A DNA stretch of 19,260 nt from NCBI GenBank assembly GCA_046497505.1, contig JAWOFN010000026.1:1-19260 (forward strand), in the 5' to 3' direction. Within the stretch, counting starts at the first letter, position 1. The number at the start of each line of letters is the position of its first letter. The notes below the pieces were generated by a model. That model made no database searches, was not told where the DNA came from, and was given only the letters and a program-made list of their open reading frames with translations. The stretch is from JAWOFN01 sp046497505 [NCBI: bacterium] (GTDB lineage: Bacteria; Blakebacterota; Blakebacteria; Blakebacterales). Of the stretch, positions 1 through 6,594 are shown in pieces. A program made the position numbers and the translations under genes.

Positions 1-829
1 GGGGGGGGCGGGGGAAGCCGCCGAAACCGCCCAGCAGCTCGGCGGCGCTCTTGAGACCGGGGATGCCATGGGCGGCCTGGATCCTCCGGGTGAGTACGTT
101 CACCTCGGTCTGAAGGGCGCGCATCTCGTCCAGCTCCCCCGCCCGGCCCGCTTCGAAGAGGCGGATGCACAGCTCGGGGAAGAGGTTCGCCACGGCCAGG
201 ATCGCGCCGGCGGCGCCGGCGGCGCCGGCTGCCCCCAGGATCAGGGGCGACCCGGTGAGGACCTGGAACCCGGGGGGGGTCCGCTCCAGGAAGGCGTGGA
301 GGCTCCTCAGGTCGCCGCTCGAGTCCTTGATCCCGATGCAGTTCTCGTGGCGGGCCATCCCTTCCACCACCTTCGGGGGGATGGGGAGACCGGTGAACTT
401 CGGCACGCTGTAGAGCAGGATCGGCACCGGGGAGGCGTCGGCCACCGCCTGGAAGTGGCCGGTCATGGCCTCGGCGTCCATGGCGCCGGTGTAGTAGGAG
501 GGGTTCACCACCAGCACCGCGTCCGCGCCCGCCCGGGACGCGTCGCGGCTCAGCACGATCGCCTGCCGGGTGTTCTCGGAGCCGGTGCCCGCCAGGAGGA
601 CCCCTCCCCCCTCCTTCAGCGCCGCGGCCCGCTCCACGACCGCCTTCCGCTCCTCACGGTCCATCAGGGGGGCCTCCCCGGTGGAACCGAGGACCAGCAC
701 ACCCGCCAGGCCCCGGCCGGAGAGCCAGTCCAGCTGCCGCTCCAGCCCTTCGAGGTCCAGGTCGCCCTCCAACGAGAAAGGGGTCACCACCGGCGGGATG
801 ACCCCTTCGAAGCTCGGTCGAGCCGTCAT
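1..829 (-). CDS. DHDPS/NAL-family aldolase, probably 4-hydroxy-2-oxoglutarate-aldolase-like (3' end cut by window)
   Basis: Class I aldolase of the dihydrodipicolinate synthase / N-acetylneuraminate lyase family, a cytoplasmic TIM barrel that works through a Schiff base. The 276 visible residues contain GSTGE (48-52, carboxylate binding), the catalytic Tyr140 in YSVPKFTG and the Schiff-base Lys168 in GIKDSSG. YSVP followed by TGL, the GFQVLTGS segment and a C-terminal GIPGLK resemble 4-hydroxy-2-oxoglutarate aldolase (HOGA1-like) as I recall it more than housekeeping DapA; this is by eye, so the substrate is open. The ATG at 829 lies 10 bases after the STAS stop, so the two genes are probably co-transcribed. 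The reading frame is still open at base 1, and by family length roughly 20-40 residues are missing. Residues about 200-209 are an Ala-Ala-Gly run coded by a nine-base direct repeat. Confidence 0.88.
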   Translation of the reverse strand, partial: MTARPSFEGVIPPVVTPFSLEGDLDLEGLERQLDWLSGRGLAGVLVLGSTGEAPLMDREERKAVVERAAALKEGGGVLLAGTGSENTRQAIVLSRDASRAGADAVLVVNPSYYTGAMDAEAMTGHFQAVADASPVPILLYSVPKFTGLPIPPKVVEGMARHENCIGIKDSSGDLRSLHAFLERTPPGFQVLTGSPLILGAAGAAGAAGAILAVANLFPELCIRLFEAGRAGELDEMRALQTEVNVLTRRIQAAHGIPGLKSAAELLGGFGGFPRPP

Positions 830-839
830 ATGTACGCGC

Positions 840-1187
840 TCAGTCCGCTTCGGCGAAGGCCGCCACGGCCTCGTCCACGTTCTCGTGGGTGTCGAAGATG
901 TTCATGAGCTTGGTGATCATGAGCAGGCTCTGGATCTTGTCCGATGTGTTGGCCAGCTTCAGGTCCCCGCCGTCATTGCGGACGGTGGTGAGGGCCCCCA
1001 TGAGAGCACCCAGACCGGAGGAGTTGAGCCACTTCACCCTGCCCAGGTCGATGACGACCTGCTTGACCCCATCGGCAAGGAGACCCTTCACGTGGTCATG
1101 GAGGTCCTTCATGTCCGGACCGCCCATCAGTTTGCCCTTGAGGGTGAGCACCGCCACCCCTTCCTGGATGTTCTCCTGAATCTTCAC
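840..1187 (-). CDS. STAS-domain protein (anti-sigma factor antagonist-like)
   Basis: A 115-residue single-domain STAS protein of the SpoIIAA/RsbV type. In partner-switching systems such proteins bind an anti-sigma kinase and are inactivated by serine phosphorylation. The core VVIDLGRVKWLNSSGLGALM (about 44-63) holds the expected Ser-Ser-Gly-Leu-Gly, where the phosphorylated serine normally lies. It starts with GTG at 1185-1187, with AGGAGAG about 7 bases upstream (1194-1200). There is no membrane segment or fused domain, so it is cytosolic. No HATPase kinase or sigma factor lies in the window, but a SpoIIE-type phosphatase, the enzyme that usually dephosphorylates such a protein, is encoded at 4512-6488 on the same strand. 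Pairing of the two is inferred. Confidence 0.93.
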   Translation of the reverse strand: MKIQENIQEGVAVLTLKGKLMGGPDMKDLHDHVKGLLADGVKQVVIDLGRVKWLNSSGLGALMGALTTVRNDGGDLKLANTSDKIQSLLMITKLMNIFDTHENVDEAVAAFAEAD

Positions 1188-1288
1188 CTGGGCTCTCCTC
1201 TGCTGCGTTTTCCCGCACGTGACGCCGCGGGGATATCGAGTCTCAGACCGTCCTCAGACCTTCATTCTCGCTGTGGGCCCGGTGCGTG

Positions 1289-1381
1289 TCAATGGGAACC
1301 CTCCTGCCGGATATAGCGGCTCCAGGCACTCGTGAAACCCCCCGCGATGACCGCCAGCACGCCCAGCCAGAGCACCCCCAT
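1289..1381 (-). CDS. Possible small membrane protein (30 residues)
   Basis: A short frame starting ATG at 1381 with GGAGG six bases upstream, a near-ideal ribosome site. The peptide begins MGVLWLGVLAVIAGG, enough for one membrane span, then a basic aromatic patch (SAWSRYIRQ) and TGA. Third positions are mostly G or C, as in the neighbouring genes. It lies between ccmE and the STAS gene, about 67 bases after the ccmE stop. I do not recognise the family. A frame this short can arise by chance in GC-rich DNA, so the call rests on the ribosome site, the hydrophobic profile and the position. Confidence 0.4.
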   Translation of the reverse strand: MGVLWLGVLAVIAGGFTSAWSRYIRQEGSH

Positions 1382-1448
1382 CCACGTCCTCCATCCCCTT
1401 CGGAACGAACTCCGCGGGGGCCAGGTAGAGGCCGCCCGGAGGGAGCGC

Positions 1449-1871
1449 TCAGTCCCCAGCCCCCCGGCCGTACGCCTCGTCGTGCTCGGAGGGGTCCTGC
1501 CCCTCGTACTTGCTGGGACACTTGGTGAGGACCTGGTTCGCGTGGAACCGCTCCCCGTCGAAGGACCCGATGGCCACGATGCTGGTGGCCTCCTCGAAGG
1601 TGGAGGGCTTCACCCCGTGGTAGCTCACGCTCAGGGTGTCCCCCGTCTCCTCCTCGATGAGGTAGAAGTTGAAGGTGCGCTCCTCGTCCCGGCTGTACCA
1701 CGATTCCTTCTGTTCGGTGAGCATCCCCGTGACCTGGACGTTCTTCCCCTCTGAGGCCTTCGCCTCGGAGAAGGTCACATAGGGCGTGAGGGTGTCGGTG
1801 AAGGCACCCAGGCCCAGGTAGATGAAGCCGCCGATGAAGACGGCACCGAGGATGATGCGGGTCCTGCCCAT
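1449..1871 (-). CDS. ccmE: Cytochrome c maturation haem chaperone CcmE, Cys-type (CxxxY)
   Basis: Haem chaperone of System I cytochrome c maturation. It binds haem covalently on the outer face of the cytoplasmic membrane and passes it to the ligation complex. The 140-residue protein has an N-terminal membrane anchor (about 5-24) followed by the OB-fold beta domain (VQVTGML at 45-51, VSYHG at 82-86, VAIGSFDG at 99-106). The haem-binding motif is C118-P-S-K-Y122, where classical CcmE has His-x-x-x-Tyr; a Cys-x-x-x-Tyr CcmE class is known from archaea and some bacteria, usually without CcmH. The ATG at 1871 follows a run of Gs; a GTG at 1886 is an alternative. It is separated from ccmABCD by 403 bases and has its own candidate promoter. 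No ccmF follows. Confidence 0.92.
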   Translation of the reverse strand: MGRTRIILGAVFIGGFIYLGLGAFTDTLTPYVTFSEAKASEGKNVQVTGMLTEQKESWYSRDEERTFNFYLIEEETGDTLSVSYHGVKPSTFEEATSIVAIGSFDGERFHANQVLTKCPSKYEGQDPSEHDEAYGRGAGD

Positions 1872-1881
1872 GATCCCCCCC

Positions 1882-1901
1882 GACACGGTCCGTGCCGTGT
1901 C
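1882..1901 (-). promoter_or_regulatory. Inverted repeat just upstream of the ccmE start
   Basis: GACACGG and CCGTGTC form a perfect 7-bp inverted repeat around a 6-base spacer. It ends 10 bases before the ccmE ATG and directly abuts the G-rich ribosome site. On the transcript it would be a hairpin next to the ribosome site, and in DNA it could be an operator. Which of these, if either, is unknown. Confidence 0.3.
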
Positions 1902-1960
1902 AACACTCGCTTGAGCGTGCTCCTGTGCTGCGCGGGCCCTCCGCTGCGGTCCGACCCATC

Positions 1961-1989
1961 AATGTACGGCCCGCCGCCCTCCCGGGCAA
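1961..1989 (-). promoter_or_regulatory. Candidate sigma-70-type promoter for ccmE and downstream genes
   Basis: Read on the minus strand: TTGCCC (-35, 1984-1989), a 17-base spacer, and TACATT (-10, 1961-1966), each matching four of six consensus bases. It lies about 90 bases upstream of the ccmE ATG, in an otherwise gene-free stretch. This is consensus matching only. Confidence 0.33.
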
Positions 1990-2080
1990 CCGAACCCGGG
2001 GCCGCTTCGAGCCGGCACCTTCTCTATTCGGACTCCTGTACCTTAGAGGCGGTTCCGGTGCTCCGCAAGCCACTTCGTTC

Positions 2081-2113
2081 GGGGTGCGAAGGACCCCAGG
2101 GGTCCTCCACCCC
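2081..2113. repeat. Nested palindrome
   Basis: AGGACCCC and GGGGTCCT (2090-2097 and 2099-2106) are perfect 8-base arms around a single base, enclosed by outer arms GGGGTG (2081-2086) and CACCCC (2108-2113). The dyad reads equally on both strands. It could be a protein-binding site or part of a terminator or leader structure. Confidence 0.45.
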
Positions 2114-2252
2114 CTGCGCCTGTCAAGACAGAACTCCGCCGGGCCTCGGAGAGGTCCAGGGTCGGTCCGGGGGCGAAGAGACGGGGTTTGGCGAAAGCGG
2201 TGTGATGTCCACGGGACCCCGCCGGACCGGGGGGATCCCGGAGCGATGTGCC

Positions 2253-2275
2253 GCGGGCGGAGAGGCCCCGCCCGC
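2253..2275 (-). terminator. GC hairpin at the end of ccmD (possible terminator)
   Basis: A perfect 8-bp stem (2253-2260 with 2268-2275) and a 7-base loop begin at the last base of the ccmD stop codon. No T-run follows on the minus strand, so it could be a weak or Rho-assisted terminator or a 3'-stabilising hairpin. Confidence 0.35.
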
Positions 2276-2421
2276 TACTCCTCTTCCGGGACGCTCACAT
2301 CCCACCCCCGGGCGCCGTGCTCTTCCAGCCGGCGCAGCCTGCGGTCGAGGGTGAAGAGGTAGAAGAAGATCCCGCCCCAGATGATGAGGATGGTCAGGCT
2401 GGCATAGGTCAGGTCAGACAT
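2275..2421 (-). CDS. ccmD: CcmD-like small membrane protein
   Basis: A 48-residue protein with one membrane span (about 5-24, within SLTILIIWGGIFFYLFTL) followed by a basic patch (DRRLRRLEEH) and an acidic tail. This is the size and layout of CcmD, the small subunit that helps release holo-CcmE from CcmC and the CcmAB ATPase. The ATG at 2421 overlaps the ccmC stop by 8 bases, indicating translational coupling. CcmD sequences are poorly conserved, so the call leans on position directly after ccmC and on topology. Confidence 0.75.
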   Translation of the reverse strand: MSDLTYASLTILIIWGGIFFYLFTLDRRLRRLEEHGARGWDVSVPEEE

Positions 2422-3064
2422 GGAGGGCCTCCCGGCTGCGGCGGCGGATACGGGTCGCGAGGGTGTGGATCCAGGCGAAGAGCAGGGTCTGTCCGATGAC
2501 CGAGGCCACCAGGACCAGCACCATCTCGCCGTCCATCCCCCCGCCCCCTCCGGTGTTGATGACCGGGTCGGGGTGGAGGGACTGCATCACACGGGGCACC
2601 ACGAAGATCAGGTAGGGGACGGTGATGAAGGCCACGATGCTGTACACGCTGCTCAGGGTCGCTCGCCGGACCTCCTCGTCCAGGGCGGCCCGGAGGGCGA
2701 AGTAGGCGGCGTAGATCAGCAGCAGGATGATGATGCTGCTCTCACGGGGATCCCAGTTCCACCAGACCCCCCACGCCTTGTGCGCCCACATCGAACCGCT
2801 CACCGTGGCCAGGACGGCGTAGACCAGGCCGATCTCCGCCGCCGCCGCGGAACGGTCGTCCCATTCCAGTTTTCGGCTCCTCAGGTAGGCGACGGCCGTG
2901 ACCATGGCCACGCCGAAGGCCAGCACGCAGATCCACGCCACCGGGATATGGAACCAGGCGATACGGCTGGTCTCACCCAGTCCCATGGCCGGCGGGAGCC
3001 AGTTGAAGGCGGCCCAGATCACCACGGCGACCCAGACGCCTATGAGTCCCTGCCACCAGCGCAT
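2414..3064 (-). CDS. ccmC: Cytochrome c maturation protein CcmC (haem handling)
   Basis: Six-span membrane protein that presents haem to CcmE. The 216 residues carry the tryptophan-rich haem-handling signature WGVWWNWDPRE (98-108). The flanking candidate haem-ligand histidines are His39 in AWFHIP and His164 in SLHPDP. Length and span pattern fit the family. A glycine run (GGGGG, about 172-176) sits in the loop after the second histidine. The ATG at 3064 has AGGAGG about 5 bases upstream. It follows ccmB after 84 bases and overlaps ccmD. Confidence 0.96.
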   Translation of the reverse strand: MRWWQGLIGVWVAVVIWAAFNWLPPAMGLGETSRIAWFHIPVAWICVLAFGVAMVTAVAYLRSRKLEWDDRSAAAAEIGLVYAVLATVSGSMWAHKAWGVWWNWDPRESSIIILLLIYAAYFALRAALDEEVRRATLSSVYSIVAFITVPYLIFVVPRVMQSLHPDPVINTGGGGGMDGEMVLVLVASVIGQTLLFAWIHTLATRIRRRSREALHV

Positions 3065-3148
3065 CTCGTCCTCCTCGCTCGATCGGGTCCCTCTCTCAGG
3101 CTCTTCGCGTACCGACGGAATCTACCGAAGGGAGAGCACCGGGACAGG

Positions 3149-3841
3149 CTAACTCTCCCACACCGCGTCGAACAGCAGGAACGACGCCGTGATCATCGCC
3201 CCGGTGAAGCCCACCAGCCCCATCAGGTAGGTGGAGACATCTCCCCACGCCGCCCCCTCGATGGCCATGGAGGTCCCCCGGACCTCCAGCAGGAGCAGGG
3301 GCATGAGGATGGGGAAGGCGAGGGCCCCGAAGAGGGGGCCCTTGACCCGGGCCTTGCTGATGATGGCCGCCACGATGGTGGACCCCCCGGCCAGGCCCAC
3401 CACCCCTACGGCCACCATGGCCAGCATCGAGCCCATCGAGACGGGCCGGACCGACATGAGCAGCATGTAGAGGGGCACCAGGATCAGCGCCAGCACCGCC
3501 ATGAGGACCACGTTGAAGGCCAGCTTCCCCCCGAAGACCGCCGAGGGGGGCGCGGTGAGGCGCAGGGCCAGGGCGGTGCGGGTCTCCTCCTCCTTCACGA
3601 AGGTCCGGGCCAGCCCCACGCTGGAGGCGAAGAAGAGCACCACCCAGAGCAGGCTGGCCTTCACCACCGGCTCCAGGGGGGTGGGCCCGATGCCGTAGGA
3701 GACCACGGCCAGGGTCACCAGGGCGAACATCCCCACCGCGGTGGAGGCCGCGGCCGAGCGCAGCTCGGCCACCAGGTCCTTGCGCAGGACCGCCAGGGCC
3801 CGTCCGGCCCATCCCCCCTCAGGCGATGGCGTAGTGCTCAT
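3149..3841 (-). CDS. ccmB: CcmB, membrane subunit of the cytochrome c maturation ABC transporter
   Basis: A 230-residue protein with about six hydrophobic segments and the N-terminal ALAVLRKDLVAELRS stretch typical of CcmB. FFASSVGLARTF (about 69-80) and the preceding hydrophobic segment also fit. With CcmA it forms the ATPase that releases holo-CcmE from CcmC-CcmD. The ATG at 3841 lies inside ccmA, with a 23-base overlap, and has no strong ribosome site, so translation is probably coupled to ccmA. Confidence 0.93.
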   Translation of the reverse strand: MSTTPSPEGGWAGRALAVLRKDLVAELRSAAASTAVGMFALVTLAVVSYGIGPTPLEPVVKASLLWVVLFFASSVGLARTFVKEEETRTALALRLTAPPSAVFGGKLAFNVVLMAVLALILVPLYMLLMSVRPVSMGSMLAMVAVGVVGLAGGSTIVAAIISKARVKGPLFGALAFPILMPLLLLEVRGTSMAIEGAAWGDVSTYLMGLVGFTGAMITASFLLFDAVWES

Positions 3842-4436
3842 CCCCCAGCTCCATCTCGCGCGTGTCGTTGGTGGCGATGATCACCACCGCCCCCCGCTCC
3901 TTCGCCTCGGCCACCAGCTCCCCCGCCAGGGCGAACCCCTCCGCATCCAGGGTCACACCCGGCTCGTCCAGCAGCAGGGCGTCGGGGCGGTGCATGAGGG
4001 CGAAGGCCCACTTCAGGCGCTGCCGCATCCCGCTGGAGTAGCCGTCGATCCGGTCCCCTCCCCGGCCCCCGAGGCCCACCCGCTCCAGCAGGGCGTCCAG
4101 CCCCTCCCCCTCGGGGCGGGCCCCCCGCATCCGGGCGAAGAAGCGCAGGTTCTCCAGGCCGGTGAGCTCGTCGTAGAGTGCGAGTTCGGGACTGAGGAAG
4201 CCCATGCGGGTCCGGCACTGCTCCGAGGTCCAGACCTCCTGCCCCTCCTCCCACCGCACCTCGCCCCGGTCGGGGCGCTCCAGGCCCGCCAGGCAGCGGA
4301 GCAGCGTGCTCTTCCCCGAGCCGTTGGGACCGGTCACCACCAGCACCCGCCCGGAGACCGCACGCAGCCCCACCCCGCGGAAGACCACCCGGGGTCCGTA
4401 GCGCTTGCCGAGATCTGTGACGTTCAGTTCGAGCAT
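3819..4436 (-). CDS. ccmA: CcmA, ATP-binding subunit of the cytochrome c maturation ABC transporter
   Basis: A 205-residue ABC ATPase of normal CcmA length. It has Walker A GPNGSGKST (36-44), a signature loop YSSGMRQR, Walker B ALLLDEPG and a D-loop-like VTLDAEG; ATND replaces the usual switch-region His. The ATG at 4436 was chosen because MLELNVTDLGKRYG is the normal family N-terminus; an upstream in-frame extension to 4511 is low-complexity. ATP hydrolysis by CcmAB drives release of haem-loaded CcmE. It begins 75 bases after the stop of the phosphatase gene and overlaps ccmB. Confidence 0.94.
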   Translation of the reverse strand: MLELNVTDLGKRYGPRVVFRGVGLRAVSGRVLVVTGPNGSGKSTLLRCLAGLERPDRGEVRWEEGQEVWTSEQCRTRMGFLSPELALYDELTGLENLRFFARMRGARPEGEGLDALLERVGLGGRGGDRIDGYSSGMRQRLKWAFALMHRPDALLLDEPGVTLDAEGFALAGELVAEAKERGAVVIIATNDTREMELGDEHYAIA

Positions 4437-4511
4437 GGTCGGATCGGGTTCAACCCCTCCTCCTCCGCTCCACCCTGAGGCGGTGTGCGGCACGGCGGGA
4501 CCTCCGCGCAC

Positions 4512-6488
4512 TCACTCCGTGATCCTCACCACCACCAGGGTCATGTCGTCATCCACCGGCTCTCCCCGACAGTGGGACTCCACCGCCTGCCGGAGGCCGT
4601 CCAGCACCTCCTGGGCCGTCTGTCCGATGAGGGTGGCCGCCACCTCGACCATCCGCTCCTCCCCGAACATCTCACCGTCCGGTGCGGTGGCCTCGATGAG
4701 CCCGTCGGTGTAGAAGACCGCCAGGTCCCCCGGCTGCAGGTCCTTGGACCCCGCTTCGTAGTCGGAATCGGGGATGTATCCGAGCACGATACCCCCTTCG
4801 GTGAGGGGGATCGGTTCCTCCCCCGGCCGCAGCAGCAGCGGGGGGAAGTGACCGGCATTGGAATAGACCAGTTCACTCGCCCGTGTGTCCAGCACCCCGT
4901 AGGCGAAGGTGGCGTAGCGGCCCGCCCCGAAGTTCTCGCAGAGGAGGTTGTTGAGACGGCGCATGATCCGGGGCAGCGTGAGGCTCCCCCGGGTCAGGCT
5001 CCGGAAGGAAGCGTACAGGCTGGCCATGAGGATGGCGGCGGGCGTGCCCTTCCCCGAGACGTCTCCGATGGCCAGTCCCAGGCGTCCCTCCCCCAGGTGG
5101 ACCAGGTCGTATAGGTCGCCCCCCACGCTGCGGCTCGGCTTGAAGTAGGCGGCCACCTCCACCCCCGGCACGTCGGGGGCCGAGCGGGGAAGCAGCGCCC
5201 GCTGGATCTCCCCCGCCAGCTTCAGTTCCTGTTCCAGGCTCTGCTTCTCCCGGGCCTCCCGGTAGAGCCGGGCGTTCTGGATGGCCACGGCCACCTGCGA
5301 GCCGAAGACCTCCAGCAGCCGGAGGTCCCGGCGGCGGTAGGCGTCCACCCGGTCCGATTCGAGGTTGATGACCGCGATGACCTCCCCCGCCACGCGGACC
5401 GGGAGCACGATCTCGCTCCGTGTGGTGGGCCGCGCGTTGATGTAGGCGTCGATCTGCCGGACGTCGGCCACCAGGATCGGTTCCTTCTTCTCCGCGGCCA
5501 GGCCCACCAGCCCCCGTCCGATCTTCAGGTCGGCCCCGTTCAGGGTGTCCTCGTCGTAGCCCCGGGCGATGTGATGGGTGATGCGTCCCGACTCGGGTTC
5601 CACCAGGAAGATCCCCGCCGCGTCGTACCCCACCACCCGTTCCAGCCCCTCCAGGACCAGTTCCAGCAGTTCGTCCCGCTCCAGGGCGGCGGAGAGGCGC
5701 ACACCCACTTCGAAGAGCAGGTCCTTCTCGAGCGATTCCCTCCGTGCCAGGGCGTAGAGCCGGGCGTCCTCGATGAGCACGCTGAGACGATCCAGGACCC
5801 GGGCCGCCGCGCTCACCCCCTCGTCATCCAGCCGTGCCCCGCGCTCCGGCGCCGCCATGACCGCGCCGGTGAGCGCATCCCCCGTCCGGAGGGGCAGGAA
5901 GACCCCCCGGTCCATCCCCTCCAGGATCCGGACCAGGGGGCTGGTGCCCCGGGGGCAGACCTCCTCGTCGAGGGGGAGCGTCAGGACCCCGCGTGTCCGG
6001 ACCAGCGCGTCGGCGAGGGGGGAGTCGGCCGGAAGTTCCAGGCTCCCGATCTCCCGGGCGTCGAACCCCACGTCCCACTCCAGGACCAGGATGTCTTCGG
6101 TCTCGTTGAGGAGGAAGAAGCCGATGCGGGTGGAGCCGGTGAGCTGGGCCAGGCCCAGGGCGAGACGCTCCAGCAGGGGGTCCAGCTCGAAGAGGCCCGA
6201 TGAGGCCTCATAGAGCTCCTCGGCCGTGGTGTGGAGCCAGTGGAGATGCGGCCGGAGGGACCGCTTCATGGCATGGTAGAGCGTCTCCTCCAGGGGGCCG
6301 TAGAGGGCGATGACCCCCGAGACCGCCCCCAGCAGCAGGAACACCTCCACCCAGCCGCTGAGGAAGAAGACCCTGCCGTGGTACTGGAGGTGGAGGGAGT
6401 AGAACAGATAGGCCAGGACGGCGACGATGCCGATCATCAGGGCATCGGTCACCGCGCCTGCGAGTCTGTCCCTGGGCCAGTTCATCAC
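4512..6488 (-). CDS. Membrane-anchored GAF-GAF-SpoIIE (PP2C-type) serine phosphatase
   Basis: A 658-residue sensor phosphatase. Two membrane spans (about 13-33 and 41-63) lead into a first GAF domain (about 100-243), a second (about 257-406), a coiled linker (about 408-430) and a C-terminal SpoIIE/RsbU-type PP2C domain (about 445-657). PP2C metal-site motifs are present: GGDLYD (457-461), GDVSGKG (475-481), NAGH (544-547), TDGLIE (594-599) and DDDMT (646-650). Such enzymes dephosphorylate STAS anti-anti-sigma proteins in response to a GAF-bound ligand; the partner here may be the STAS protein at 840-1187. The GTG at 6488 has GAGGAG about 9 bases upstream; ATG at 6485 is an equal choice. It may be the first gene of the ccm transcript. 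Confidence 0.95.
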   Translation of the reverse strand: MMNWPRDRLAGAVTDALMIGIVAVLAYLFYSLHLQYHGRVFFLSGWVEVFLLLGAVSGVIALYGPLEETLYHAMKRSLRPHLHWLHTTAEELYEASSGLFELDPLLERLALGLAQLTGSTRIGFFLLNETEDILVLEWDVGFDAREIGSLELPADSPLADALVRTRGVLTLPLDEEVCPRGTSPLVRILEGMDRGVFLPLRTGDALTGAVMAAPERGARLDDEGVSAAARVLDRLSVLIEDARLYALARRESLEKDLLFEVGVRLSAALERDELLELVLEGLERVVGYDAAGIFLVEPESGRITHHIARGYDEDTLNGADLKIGRGLVGLAAEKKEPILVADVRQIDAYINARPTTRSEIVLPVRVAGEVIAVINLESDRVDAYRRRDLRLLEVFGSQVAVAIQNARLYREAREKQSLEQELKLAGEIQRALLPRSAPDVPGVEVAAYFKPSRSVGGDLYDLVHLGEGRLGLAIGDVSGKGTPAAILMASLYASFRSLTRGSLTLPRIMRRLNNLLCENFGAGRYATFAYGVLDTRASELVYSNAGHFPPLLLRPGEEPIPLTEGGIVLGYIPDSDYEAGSKDLQPGDLAVFYTDGLIEATAPDGEMFGEERMVEVAATLIGQTAQEVLDGLRQAVESHCRGEPVDDDMTLVVVRITE

Positions 6489-6519
6489 CTGCTGTGACTC
6501 CTCGGAGAAGGATGGGACC

Positions 6520-6540
6520 GACCGGCCCCCCGGGCCGGTC
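6520..6540 (-). terminator. Candidate terminator hairpin after the NRAMP gene
   Basis: A perfect 9-bp stem (6520-6528 with 6532-6540) and 3-base loop, 55 bases past the NRAMP stop. A perfect 12-bp palindrome (6559-6570) and a short CCGCC/GGCGG hairpin closer to the stop add further structure. No clear T-run follows on the minus strand. It could separate the trxA operon from the phosphatase gene. Confidence 0.4.
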
Positions 6541-6594
6541 CTCGCCTGCCAATATGGGTCGGGGCCCCGATATCCGCCAGGGAAGGCGGGGGCC

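Larger units (their letters stand above)
1872..2274. other. Gene-free stretch between ccmD and ccmE
   Basis: About 400 bases without a convincing gene on either strand: the open frames here have no recognisable protein pattern. It holds the hairpin after ccmD, a nested palindrome at 2081-2113, a small CTGTC/GACAG inverted repeat at 2120-2131, the candidate ccmE promoter and the inverted repeat at the ccmE ribosome site. It probably separates two transcription units. Confidence 0.5.

Noticed and set aside
1872-2274. tRNA or small RNA gene in the ccmD-ccmE gap
   Set aside because: Several short hairpins occur, but no cloverleaf, T-arm consensus or acceptor pairing could be assembled on either strand.
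1892-2362. Open frames on the plus strand in the ccmD-ccmE gap
   Set aside because: Two overlapping frames of similar length, no ribosome sites, Arg/Pro/Ser-rich products; one runs into the antisense of ccmD.
2420-3880. Long plus-strand frame opposite ccmB and ccmC
   Set aside because: The product is His/Gly/Gln/Asp-rich, the usual antisense signature of membrane-protein genes in GC-rich DNA.
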